44,750 nt of DNA. Source: Basidiobolus ranarum (taxonomy: Eukaryota; Basidiobolomycota; Basidiobolomycetes; Basidiobolales). Both the position numbers and the translations under genes were made by a program. Below the pieces are notes generated by a model. That model was not told the DNA's origin and ran no database searches. It was given only the letters and a program-made list of their open reading frames with translations. This document shows, one piece after another, positions 10,512-26,677 of this stretch (position 1 is its first letter; each line of letters begins with the position of its first letter). The stretch is from the NCBI GenBank assembly GCA_040143965.1, contig JASJQH010006904.1, positions 1-44,750 on the forward strand, written 5' to 3'.

Positions 10512-12109
10512 ATGAGTGCGGCACGAAGCGGTAATACTAAGGTTGGTTTCACCTTTCAATTACCTAACGTTTCGCTTTATTCTAATATTTTGTATTCTGA
10601 TAGCCTGTTTTGCATGGTGTTAAGATTAAAACAAGAAAGGTATTTTTTTTTTCATCACAATCATCACTTCATCGCATTTTTTAACATTTTGTTTGAAGAG
10701 AGTACAATCGGCCCAGGCTAAATTTGAACCTGAAGGTAAGCTCCAATTTCCTTTGCTTTCTTTGCATCTTGTCCTAATCTTTTTAATTCAAAATTTATAG
10801 CCTTTCGTGATAATTTTTTAACTGTTATTAACTCCGCCAAACCTGGAGACCTTGACGATTTATCCATTAAACTTGATACAGCTGGAAAGACCCTTGACTA
10901 TAAAAAATACGCAGAAAGTATTTTTGAAATCCTCATCACTGGCAATATCTCAGGTATATTTATCATGAATGTGTATATTATGAGTATTTATTAATGTGTC
11001 TTTGATACTAGTTCCTGGTGGCAACATCGATGATGAGACTGACCCAAGTCCATTCAACATCTTCTCTGTCGAAGATGACCGTCAAACAATTAAGAAGTAT
11101 GTCGACGTATTCACAAAGCTCATGCGCCGTTACAAGTACCTTCAAAGACCGTTTGAGGATACATTGAAAAATATTTTGCAAAATATTAATAAGTGGACAC
11201 CAGAGCAAAATCACAAACTCGGTGTTGCTGTTGGTATTTTTGTCGCAACACAGTTGATTAATATTGGCATTCTTTCTGTATTGCTTAAGGACCATTTGGT
11301 CAAGAAAGGTTTGTACTGTTTATACTACCTTAATCAATATCGCGAAGTATTAACCCCATTCATTTTCAGGTGAATCCCTTCAATTTGTAACTGATGTCTT
11401 CAAGTCATATTTGGCCGACCACAACATCGAATCTCTTGGAGTTATGTTACGTAAAACCGATATCGAGAACAAGCTTCTTGAATTCTTCCCACCAAATAAA
11501 AGAGATGATGACTGCTTTGCTCGCCACTTCGAGGCCGAGGATATGAAGCCCCTTGTTGAATATCACAATCGTAGACAACTTTCTCATCGTAAAGACAAGT
11601 TTATGGATGACATCCAAGAACTTGTTCAAGAAGGTCAGCCTGCTAAGGAGGCTGCTGTTACTTTACGTCAACAACTCAAAGATAACGGAATGGAGGATAT
11701 TGAATCTGTTCAAATTGTTTGGGAGGGATTGATGGCTGGAATTGACTGGAATGGTCGTGAAGAAAACTTCAATGAACAAGTTTTGAAGGTAGTACATCAG
11801 TACTCACCACTTTTGGAAGTTTACTGCAATATCCCTGAAAATCAACCCGCTACCAAAGCTCAAAAGACTGCTGCTGCCAAAGCTAACTTGGCTCTTCTCA
11901 ACAGAGCCCAAATATACTTTTATGAGAATGCCAAGCTCACTAAACATTTCCGTCAGCTGCTCGTAGTTTTGTATAATAATGATGTATTATCTGCCGATGC
12001 TATTCTTTACTGGTACCAGAACTCCGCCAAGACTATCTATAAGAAACAATTGGAGCCATTGATTGAAAGCCTCCAAGACAGTGATGACGAAGAGTCTGAC
12101 GAAGAATAA
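10512..12109 (+). CDS. eIF5-mimic protein (5MP; BZW1/BZW2 family, W2 domain)
   Basis: Translation regulator that competes with eIF5 for eIF2 and so tightens start-codon choice. I join five exons: 10512-10541, 10699-10735, 10801-10953, 11012-11308 and 11370-12109, giving 418 residues (human BZW1 has 419). After a basic N-terminus the chain reads AKFEPEAFRDNFL, LDYKKYAESIFEILI, PGGNIDDE and FTKLMRRYKYLQRPFED, the MIF4G-like repeats of the family. The C-terminal W2 domain (about 250-405) ends with the acidic/aromatic box LYNNDVLSADAILYWYQNS and a DSDDEESDEE tail; this domain contacts eIF2-beta. Exon 2's acceptor (10697-10698) was chosen because the alternative two bases on gives an immediate stop. 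Budding yeast lacks this gene. Confidence 0.93.
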
Positions 12110-12827
12110 CCATTTTAGTTATAGAAATAATCTACTTTTCGCTTCACCGATGTATTTTCTTGTAAGATCTATCTGAAATTACATATATCTCTTTAGTTCA
12201 TGATCTATTAAAATATCACGTTCGTTTACCAGTACCACCTATTTGATTTCACTGTGAAATGTTGAATTAGTTAATTGTTAATCATGTCACGAGAAGTTGG
12301 GTCAGCATCGACCATGCTTGAACTCGATCGTTACGGAATGAAAAATATACCGATGTCGAAACAACCATCACACTAGAGAAGAGGAGTTACACACCCATTA
12401 GCTTTAGCAACAAATTACTCCAAATCCAAATAAAGTAACATCTTCATCATTGATTGAAAGAAATACCATAAAAGAATTGTCTAATTACAACTACACATGC
12501 TGATTGGCAGTGAAATTTAGGTAAGTGTAGCATTTGGACGACCAGACTAATTCTCATTTAGAAGACCACTCAGATATGCCCCTGCCTCCTTTTCCCACTC
12601 ACCTGTATACAATATTTCCTACCCCTTCACCCGCTTACTTCACCTCCTGCTCTCCTGCTAGCCCCCTTTCCTCCACTCTATTTGTCCACGTTACTCTTAT
12701 CTTTCCCAAGTTTGTTCATCAGATATCCACCTACTCCCGACAGTTCCCTTAAGTCGTTCCACTGTTCGATTTTCAATACCAATAGTATTTCATTTATCGC
12801 ATTGAAAAGCATAATAATACAAGAAAG
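12110..12827. other. Intergenic region and pyrimidine-rich RAC1 leader
   Basis: About 720 bp. No coding gene supported. From about 12570 to 12750 the plus strand is strikingly C+T-rich (clusters such as cctgcctccttttcccactc). Such CT blocks are common in 5' leaders or core promoters of strongly expressed fungal genes. This one sits directly before the RAC1 start. Confidence 0.5.
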
Positions 12828-13749
<922 letters not shown>

Positions 13750-14445
13750 TATTTCAACATCTCTTTATCACTCTTTCTGGCTTCGTGTTCAGATGCCTAC
13801 ACTCTTCTTCAATATAATCTATTTGCTTGCTACCATTTCTACTATTTATTTTCTCAAATACACCTTTAATGCTTATTGCCATGTCCATTACTAATACACG
13901 CCTAAAGTAGCATTTTTCTATCTAATATAAATTTTTTGCTTCATGCCCTGGTTTCCATTTTATGCTAGTTGTCAGAGTAGTTGAACAGATTAATCAGCTG
14001 AAAGAGCAATCTTTGATTTTCAACAAAGTGTGGGAGCTTATGTAATAGCTTATCAATGATTATGCTAATTGTACGTCAATTGGTGAACCCGTTAGCATTA
14101 GCTTTCACAAGCAAAATCCCCATTAGTTCCGTTATCTCACAGGGGCTGATTTCGAATTTAATTTATCTGCCATCCAACGCTTCACTATTGCTTTAAACCT
14201 GCTTGGATATAGATCCTCATGTGCTAGCATCATATCAGACGCTTGTTGACTAAGCCCATGTGATATGTGACCGAGGTTATGGAAGATTTAGCAGTCGATT
14301 GGATAAGGATCGTTCATTTGGACCTAGGATTGGTTCAAACCTTTTGAAATAATTCGTAGATAACACTCAGCTGTTCTGTTGTTACATACTAATCATCACA
14401 GTAAGGGATAGATACCGTATCTCACATTACATCCTGACGAAGCCG
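13750..14445. other. Intergenic region; possible unseen 5' exon
   Basis: About 700 bp, no gene assigned. A branch-site-like tactaat followed closely by a cacag acceptor at 14389-14401 suggests an intron may end here. If so, the downstream gene would be extended by about 15 in-frame codons and an upstream exon. I could not find a convincing donor exon. Confidence 0.35.
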
Positions 14446-15276
14446 ATGAAAATAAAAAGAAGTCGATTGCTCCAATTTCCATTCTTACTCCTCACATTCT
14501 ATCGCACCAGTGCCTATTCATACATACCTTTAGGTCTTGATCAAGCTAGAGTTAAATATCCACCCCTCTCCCAAAAACAGATAAAGTTGCTTGTTATGGA
14601 GACTTGGCACTTTCCCCTGTCACATCTAAAGAGCGGGGCGGAAACAACGTCACACCAGAGTTTCAAGCAACACAACGAGGTTACTTACTTATCACCTACC
14701 GAATTTAGAGGGCCTAGGACCCACTTTTCAAGAGGTTCTGCACTTTCTACTTATGACTATGCGAATAACGAAGAATATCTTGCTTTCGAACAGAGTTGGG
14801 ATAGGACGCATACACCCTTCTTTGAGGTAAATAACTCGAACAAACTTTTGAATTCTTCAACCCCTTTCGACAATACTCTATGGGTTCAAGATTTTATTGA
14901 TCAAGAAATAGATAGCGAACCTGTTTGTAAATCGCTCGAAGACTTGTTTGAAGAGAGTGAAGAATTTCGTGAAGAGTGGAGTGATGAGTACTTCACAAAA
15001 AAAGCTAATGAGCTTCGACAACAGAATGCTTGCGGCTCTAGAATGGCTAGTTATCCTGAATCACTGAATGAAGCACCTTTAGAATATTGGGACTCTTTAA
15101 AATATGAAGGACGTACAAGTCGTCCTGCTTGGTCTTGGGAAGCAGTATTCGCAAATAAAATTATCCGCAGCATACCTCCTCAAAGTGACCAGTTAATCCA
15201 GACTGCTCATCACCGAATCAATTTATTAGTGAATCACTTAATACCTGCAAAAGCTGAGTCACATCTCTTAGAATAA
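14446..15276 (+). CDS. Unrecognised protein with three peroxin-like WxxxF/Y motifs (PEX5/PEX20-like candidate)
   Basis: 276 residues as drawn from the ATG at 14446. The middle and C-terminal parts are acidic and hydrophilic. They contain three diaromatic pentapeptides, WVQDF (146-150), WSDEY (178-182) and WEAVF (231-235). Their spacing resembles the Pex14/Pex13-binding motifs of PEX5 and the fungal PTS2 co-receptor PEX20. There are no TPR repeats, which argues against a full PEX5. The conserved N-terminal cysteine and NAL segment of PEX20 is not visible, so the first exon may be missing. The N-terminus as drawn has basic residues followed by LLQFPFLLLTFY. That could be a signal peptide, or intron sequence read through. 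The function is inferred from motifs alone. Confidence 0.55.
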   Translation: MKIKRSRLLQFPFLLLTFYRTSAYSYIPLGLDQARVKYPPLSQKQIKLLVMETWHFPLSHLKSGAETTSHQSFKQHNEVTYLSPTEFRGPRTHFSRGSALSTYDYANNEEYLAFEQSWDRTHTPFFEVNNSNKLLNSSTPFDNTLWVQDFIDQEIDSEPVCKSLEDLFEESEEFREEWSDEYFTKKANELRQQNACGSRMASYPESLNEAPLEYWDSLKYEGRTSRPAWSWEAVFANKIIRSIPPQSDQLIQTAHHRINLLVNHLIPAKAESHLLE

Positions 15277-15397
15277 ACATAAAAAAACCTTTGCTGCATC
15301 AAACTCATTCTCAGATTAAATTATCGAACAAATTGATCAGAAGTGTGCTGACCACACCAGAAATGCCATCAGAATAAGTTTGGAAAAATTCAGTTGA

Positions 15398-15404
15398 TAT
15401 AAAG
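15398..15404 (+). promoter_or_regulatory. TATA-like element before the XPG-family nuclease gene
   Basis: TATAAAG about 87 bp upstream of the ATG at 15491, followed by a pyrimidine-rich leader. The position is plausible for a core promoter. It is a motif match only. Confidence 0.35.
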
Positions 15405-15490
15405 ACAGGGCTTTTTTTCTGTACCTACACCTTCAAATTATTACCAAAGATATTGCTCACCTGTTGGAGTTTTCCCTTATCTCTTAATAA

Positions 15491-17047
15491 ATGGGTATTG
15501 CTCATCTAACTCCTCTTTTGAAAAGATTCGCACCTGGCTCTTTAACAACCCATGCTACTTCCGACTTTCGTAATCTTAATCTTGCCTTAGATGCGAGTGT
15601 TTATCTATACCGATTTCTCGCCAGTAACCAGTTACAACAGCCGCGACACATTCAAGGGTTTTATCAATTTGGAAACTATTTGAAACAAATGAGTATCAAA
15701 CCAGTGTTCGTTTTTGACGGTAAAGTTCGAAATAAACAAAAACTTCACGAGACTAAACGAAGAGCACAACTTCATTCCTCTAACGTATCTCGTCTCACTT
15801 TGGAAGAGCAGAGAAAAAAAAGATTAAATGTGGCCAAGGAAATTGTACAAAGTTGCTCAGACTCGTCTAGTAAACAGCGCACCCAAATATCTGAACACCT
15901 TACAAAAGCTCTCACCTGTTCAGGGCTTATGGACTCTACTGTTGTTAAAATCACTGACCTTTCGGAACAGGCAGCTAAATTAGCGTCAAATACTTTACCA
16001 ACAACTGTTGAACTTCCCGATGCAGTAGGTAGTGTTTTGGAGGGGAAAAATATCAAAGAGGAGTTAGATCTCATGGTTAAGCAAATCACTCAATCTGAAG
16101 CAAAAGGAGGTCGTTTATCCGCGTTGAACTACAGTAATTTTATCACATCGGAGGAAATAAATCTCTTACGAATGCTTGCGACCTCTAACAAGTCCTTTGA
16201 CAAAGTATCTCTTTTGGATAGCATTGAGAAATTACAAAACTACAATCACAATATGCTCCTTTCATTGAATAATAGAATTATCAGAGTTACTGACCAAATG
16301 AAGGAAGAGACAATGCAATTACTAGAATATATGGGATTTCCTTGCATTGTGACTGACAATCACGAAGCTGAAGCCATGTGTGCCTCTCTCACTACTCAAG
16401 GTTTGACAGATGCCACCGCTAGCGAGGATACTGATGCGGTTCTTTTCGGTGATGGTCCTGTTCTTCGTCAGTACTTTTTTCAGGGAGCTCCAGTCATCCA
16501 GATCAATGTTGTAAAGGCACGAGAAGAGCTTGAGTTGTCTCGAGAGCAATTTGTAGACCTATGCATTCTTTGCGGAACAGACTTCTCCGGAAAACTTAAA
16601 GGGATTGGTGCAGTAAAAGGTCTGGCACTAATTAAGAAACATGGTTCGATTGAAGAAATATTGAAGCACGTAAAGAATGAACCTACTTCAAATTTCAATT
16701 ATGTTGAAGCCCGTCGTGTTTTTAATTCTGCTCCTCCTACTCCTTCCAATCTATCACGCTTGGAAGTAAAATCAGAGAGCCCAAGACTTGAGTCTTTCTT
16801 AAAGAGTTTTGATTTAGAGTATCAAACCTCTAGCATGCTTACCGATGATTTTACCTTAATGCAAGAATCTGCTGATCCATTTACAGTAGCTCATGTAGCA
16901 GAACCCCAAGTGGAAGAATACATCCCAGAAGCACAACCAGTTGTCAGTGCTCCGTCAACTGACCCTTTTTTATACACCCAATTGCCACCGGAAATTGAAA
17001 GCAAATTACAAATGGATCTACTGGCTCAAGAACGATATGAGTCGTAA
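15491..17047 (+). CDS. Rad2/XPG-family nuclease, FEN1-like with a large internal insertion
   Basis: Single-exon 518-residue protein of the structure-specific 5' nuclease family. It starts MGIAHLTPLLKR, and Gly2 follows the family rule. The metal-binding acids are all present: D34 (LALDAS), D76 (VFDGK), E292 and E294 (HEAEAMC), D313 and D315 (ASEDTDAVLFG) and D364 (CGTDF). A helix-hairpin/H2TH element GIGAVKGLALIKKHG (371-385) follows. D76 and E292 are 216 residues apart against 72 in human FEN1. This adds about 140 residues where the helical arch threads the 5' flap. The C-terminus (about 430-518) is Pro/Glu-rich without a clear PCNA-binding box. Fungi carry a poorly studied XPG-family branch besides Fen1/Exo1/Rad2; this is probably a member. 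Nuclease activity is likely, the substrate unknown. Confidence 0.88.
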   Translation: MGIAHLTPLLKRFAPGSLTTHATSDFRNLNLALDASVYLYRFLASNQLQQPRHIQGFYQFGNYLKQMSIKPVFVFDGKVRNKQKLHETKRRAQLHSSNVSRLTLEEQRKKRLNVAKEIVQSCSDSSSKQRTQISEHLTKALTCSGLMDSTVVKITDLSEQAAKLASNTLPTTVELPDAVGSVLEGKNIKEELDLMVKQITQSEAKGGRLSALNYSNFITSEEINLLRMLATSNKSFDKVSLLDSIEKLQNYNHNMLLSLNNRIIRVTDQMKEETMQLLEYMGFPCIVTDNHEAEAMCASLTTQGLTDATASEDTDAVLFGDGPVLRQYFFQGAPVIQINVVKAREELELSREQFVDLCILCGTDFSGKLKGIGAVKGLALIKKHGSIEEILKHVKNEPTSNFNYVEARRVFNSAPPTPSNLSRLEVKSESPRLESFLKSFDLEYQTSSMLTDDFTLMQESADPFTVAHVAEPQVEEYIPEAQPVVSAPSTDPFLYTQLPPEIESKLQMDLLAQERYES

Positions 17048-17532
17048 TTCATCGGTAGAGTGTACATACTTTAGAGACCAGCTTTATCACTACAATAACT
17101 CTTGTAGCGTGAATAATAGTTTTTATTAGAAATTTAGATTCCTAGTACCTTTCAGAAAGTGCTATGCTTTCGACGTTTTTAGAGGCAACAGACTTGCACG
17201 AAATGTATACTTTCATTACAAATTGACCGTTGTTACTATATATAACCTCAGGCCGAGCAGTGTGTATCGATAAAAGTCAAAAATCAGATTAAACTAGCTA
17301 GATCCATTCATCAGTCATTATTTGATTATTGCTAGAAGTCTGGTAGCACCAATATCACCTGAGCTTGCACTTGGTTTATGTCTGAAATGTAAAGTCAACC
17401 GATTTCATTTATTTCGTGGTGGACGTGTACAATTTATGTTACGTGAAGCATGACTAAAGAAACATATGCGTATTTAGTGGGTAAAGGCATGCACTAGTAA
17501 GCATCGAGTGAGAGGAAAAGTATAACACATTT
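17048..17532. other. Convergent intergenic region, no gene seen
   Basis: About 485 bp of AT-rich 3' flank between the plus-strand nuclease gene and the minus-strand CSN2 stop. No open frame or RNA gene is supported. Confidence 0.45.
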
Positions 17533-19666
17533 TCACATGACTTTGCCAATACAAGTCTTGTATAGGCTTTCTACATTGTTTGACCACTTTTCAATGGAGG
17601 TGTAGCGCAATGTATCTGATGATCTACAAATGGAGACGAAGATTAGTATGTAGGTATGAATATGGTGTTTGCCAGAAACCGCATTTACTCTCTGTATAGT
17701 TCTAGGCGCTGGTTAATCTGATCGATGCGGCCAGAAATTCTGTTGTCCAAGATTAAAGCCACCAAAAGATCTTCAACGTCCTGCTCAGGAATGTTCAATT
17801 GCTGTTGTTTGTTAATATTAAAGTATACTTTGACAAGCTGAGAATTAATGATAGATACCTTGGAAATGAAGGGAATCTCGATACGCGTATACGGCTTGAT
17901 CAGATTAATCAAAACCTGAGTACGAATATTACGCAATACATCGTCAATATAAGTACGAATAAACGGATCATCCATGATAGTGCTTCGGTTTTCTGGTTAG
18001 CCGGCAGGGGTGAATATGAAGTGAACATCATATATAAATGAATTAGTGTTGGATGCAGGTGGTTTGTGTTTCTGAGACACATACCTCTTAATATCTTTTC
18101 AAACTCATGAATCTCTTTGTGTTGATACGCGCTAACTAAATTAGTCATGGCGACAATCTGTGGGTCATTCTTGTAGCTATGGTAGATGTTGGGTTAGCTT
18201 GTAAAAAATTGAGCTTATCAACAGTGAGTACTTACGGTTTTGTTTCTTGAGAGTCAAAAGGGTTAATTTGAGAATCAGTCAGCATGTTGGCCAATACTAG
18301 GTACCTGCGAAAACTAGTTCAATATCGAGAAGTAGACTACTACATTAACAGACGAGACCTTACTTAAGAACTTGTATACGCTGTGGGCTCCCGGCTTCAT
18401 CATAATTTCTAAAAGATTCAAAGAAATCTGTTTGTGCCTTTTCCCATTCCTCTGTTGTTGGTAATACAAGTTAGCATCAGCACTGCAGGTTTTTAGAAGA
18501 AATAACTTACTTTCGCTCATATGCATTTTACCACCGCATTCGCGAATAACTCCCATAATACGTGGATGTGGAATTGCTGACTTAACATGAAGGCATTGTT
18601 GATAAAGAGCCTAAAGAGACAAGTAAGTGATAGCTGTTGAATCTGTATTAACCAAGTACGGTCGAACCTTGAGTTTGTTGTTGTTTTTAGTTTGTGTGTA
18701 CATTTGAATCTCAAGAGCAAAAATTTCCAGAAGCTGAGTTCCTTTCCTTTGGTCGTCAGTACCATCATCTCTTTGGCAAGAAGTATGAAGTTGACGAAGG
18801 ATCTATTCGTATATTGAAGTAAGAACCCTCGCATAGTAACAGTTTAAAGATGTGCCATATTACCTTAGCCAATCGATTGTATTCTTGACGGTCTAACCAA
18901 AGTTTGGCAAGTTTAAGATTGGTCTTAACCCATAGCCTCTACGTAAAGTTATCGTAACGCAAATCATTGAGATCGATGCTGTAGATGACTTTAAAGCGAT
19001 AGAGTAATACGCTACCTCATTTTTAGCTTCCTCTAGGGCATGTAATGTAGTGGAGTAAAATCTCTCCATAAATGACATATCGGATGAGGTAGATATATAA
19101 TCCAGAATGTTGTTGATGCTTTTTTCGCTATAATTACGAGTAACTGCTGACTTAATGAACGTCAAAAGTTGTTCGTAAAATTCCAAAGTCTATTAAAGAA
19201 ATTATATCAACGATTTATAAATGAAGGTATTTTCTACGATTACTTTGACTAGTTACCGAGTCGTAATTGTTAGCTTTAAATGACAATTTGACCATCTGCT
19301 TTAAAGCTTTAAACCCCCTAATAAAGCAAGATAAATAAAGGATCATAAAACCAACACAAACTAATTATAGACTTAATAAAATGCAACGTACCACTCCCCT
19401 TTCTCTTCTTCAGAATCTACTACACTCTGAAATTCCTCAATTGCCCCATCTGGATCGTCTTCTTTACGACCTATTGAAATACAGATAAGTTTGATCAAAG
19501 AAATAAAAATAAATTGAGCTTAGACAAGTGAAATTTTCTTAAGCTAACCTTTGGCATTGTAATATTTATTTTCAAGATCTACATCTGGTTCTTCCTGTTC
19601 ATCATCTTCATAGTCGAAATCGTACTCCTCCTCCTCTTCCTCCATCATAAAATCATCGTCCGACAT
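17533..19666 (-). CDS. CSN2: COP9 signalosome subunit 2
   Basis: PCI-domain subunit of the cullin-deneddylating COP9 signalosome. It binds the cullin C-terminus/RBX1. I join twelve exons: 19666-19549, 19470-19392, 19317-19257, 19189-19016, 18938-18864, 18802-18668, 18610-18511, 18451-18364, 18304-18236, 18176-18085, 17992-17689 and 17623-17533. They encode 461 residues (human 443). Signatures run along the human protein: an acidic start ending in [104 protein letters not shown] and [12 protein letters not shown]. The frame of exon 11 runs to a stop shortly after LELYRE. A donor two bases before that stop joins a 91-nt last exon encoding [15 protein letters not shown], which matches the conserved C-terminal helix. 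Its presence implies a full COP9 complex. Confidence 0.95.
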
Positions 19667-20200
19667 AGTTAATAGAATATGGTATTGAAAACTAAAAGAA
19701 TTATCAGAACTTGCTAGGAATACACTCAAACCAAAGCAAACATAGCATAAAGTACCAGATACAATGATGAGGCTTTGAAATGGAATTGATCGAAACTAAT
19801 ATCACGTCACACCTGCAACAAGCTTATATGTATGTTTAAGATGGAATTTTTTCGTTTAGCATATTATATCAGAATTTTATCCAGTATAATAATCGATTAT
19901 CATTTTCGAGACATTCGTACATTTTTGGATAGTAGCTTGATAATCAGTAATCTTCGAGCAACCATGAATCAAGAGCCTTTAGCTTATATTAGCCAGTGGC
20001 TCGGACTTGGAGCTTTGTAAATTTCGAAGTTCTTTCTCGTAATTACTATTCTATAAATCGAGAGCTTAGGAATATCGGTATTCTATCTGCTTCAAGTAAA
20101 TACTTCGTCTAATCTATTACTCCATTAAATAGTAAGTACTTTGATATATTCGGTGGCTTTTGCTTTATTAAATATCAAGTCAATTATATAGTTTCTTGAA
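19667..20200. promoter_or_regulatory. Shared divergent promoter of CSN2 and PEX1
   Basis: 534 bp separate the start codons of CSN2 (minus) and PEX1 (plus), so both promoters lie here. It is AT-rich. An open frame at 19832-20020 has no supporting features. No clear TATA box is seen on either side at the usual distance. Confidence 0.45.
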
Positions 20201-24877
<4,677 letters not shown>

Positions 24878-25171
24878 AGTACAGGAATATCAGACGCGTG
24901 ACAAACCTCAATCATTACTTGCCAAACTTTCGATTTTGGACCCATCTTGAATCGAGCCGAAGACTATTTGCATAGTCTATCCTAAATAACTACAAATCAC
25001 ATTTACACCATTGTAGACTAAACACCTGGCACTGCATTCAATAAAACACAAGCTGTAACATCGATTAAATATACACATTTTGAAAGCTGAAGTTAGACTG
25101 GCAGAGTCTTTTAGCTTTATTTCTATCTACAATCAACCTGTCTACTCTTTTTTAACGAGTTCGGCTACAAC

Positions 25172-25716
25172 TTAGTCTTTTGAGGAACCATCACGAGGTC
25201 TGTACTTAATACCTCGTCTATCTAGCTCATCTTCAACATATTCAGGTATACGACCAGACACACGAACTGCATAGAGCCCTTTCGTAAATTTGTCTAGTAT
25301 ACAAGTAAACATTAATAAAAACGATAAACTGAAAATTGAATTTTGTACTTACCAACACGTTGCCAACGTGCCACCCAGCTCTCTTCAGGCTTCATCATGG
25401 CTATGCAACTAAATCAACCAGATTGTCTGTAAGGATTACTGATTACTTATAGAAACTATTAAAAATTAATAGATACCCGTCGAATGTAGAGCTAGTACAT
25501 TCCATGACACGATCGTTACTTCCACGCATGCGTAATATCTCCTCACAATTATCACAACCAGTCTGTCTGAATTGTGCTGCGTTCTAAGTGAAAAACAGAT
25601 TGTCAGCTTAGTGTTTGTTGTTTACTTAGAAATTGACTAAATTTAGGAACCTTAACGAGTGAACATAATAAACAAGCTCTTAATTGACGTTTCTCGGTGG
25701 GCACAATGTTAGACAT
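25172..25716 (-). CDS. SPT4: Transcription elongation factor Spt4
   Basis: Small zinc protein that pairs with the Spt5 NGN domain (DSIF) on RNA polymerase II. I join four short exons: 25716-25651, 25583-25477, 25408-25353 and 25293-25172, giving 116 residues (human 117). Each exon is too short to stand out alone. The spliced chain begins MSNIVPTEKRQLRACLLCSL and continues with GCDNCEEILRMRG, ECTSSTFDGCIAMM, ESWVARWQRV and GLYAVRVSGRIPE. It ends shortly after RGIKYRPRDGSS. The four zinc ligands are C15, C18, C32 and C35. All three junctions keep frame and use GT/AG. The gene is tail-to-tail with PEX1, with about 300 bp between stops. Confidence 0.95.
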
Positions 25717-26677
25717 TATTCACTTGGAAGTAAAGAGGAATAAAAAAGTAAAAAAATCATAACCAATTTAGTAATACTATTGAATAATTTTCTGTTGACG
25801 AATATTTATTATGATTCCCTACTTAGGAAATTCCACTCTCACCCTTTATAAATCATAAAAATGAGGTTTAAAATTCAAGATAATCAAGAGTCACATTGCA
25901 CGTTGGTACATGCATAACTTAGTACTACCTCACTGCTTTGAATTCGGCTTAGATGTGCGTTACAGATTCATGTGACAATTGAAGTGGTTGCGGGGTATCA
26001 CATCACGTTTTAGAAAGTGGTTACAGAATGCCAATCCTGAGCCTGGCGATGTTTCAATATGACACCGTTGGATTGTATGGGGGTGACTTTTTTGTATTTG
26101 CAGTGGTTTCAACCTTTAACTTGGCGGGGAGCATAGTCATCAGCGCAGGACAGGCCTATCTATGCCTCGGGTAATAGCCTTGGTATTATTTTCCGTTTCA
26201 CTCTACTCTGATTCCCTCTTAATTTCTGTATCGTCGTATATGCATCTTGCAGGACGAAGTCGACCAATAGTCACAAACTATCTTATTTCCTTGACTCGTG
26301 CAAGTAATAAACCCTTCATATCGGTAAATTCATAACATCCTATTTTGGCAAGAAGCACATTACATGCCTAAGCCATTATACTATTAGACTTTTATTTGAG
26401 ATATATTAAACCAAGCGGGAGAGGGTAAGGTTTTCCATTCTTTCCTAATCAAAGCCCAACTTTTTTTGATTAGGCTTGGCTCCCATACTTTCTGCCACTG
26501 CCTTTAATCCTGCTTTGGAATGTTTCCATATTGTTGACGTTTTCTAAATAGCCTGTAACAAATATCGTATCATTACATATATAACGTAACGCCTGCTTTC
26601 ATATTTTCACCTGTCTTTCCAACCACTTGGTATAAGATAGTACAAGTTAACTGGTTTCCTTTGTTGAACACACTACT
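25717..26677. other. Divergent intergenic region between SPT4 and the TBC gene
   Basis: About 960 bp with no supported gene. It must hold the SPT4 promoter and the TBC-gene promoter. The last 100 bp are pyrimidine-rich with a ttcacctgtctttcc block. No tRNA-like fold or long open frame was seen. Confidence 0.45.

Noticed and set aside
14060-14200. Frame reading NPLALAFTSK upstream of the WxxxF gene, reminiscent of the PEX20/PEX5 N-terminal NAL motif
   Set aside because: It lacks the essential cysteine, has no donor that joins it to the downstream gene, and the rest of the peptide is hydrophobic and unlike peroxins.
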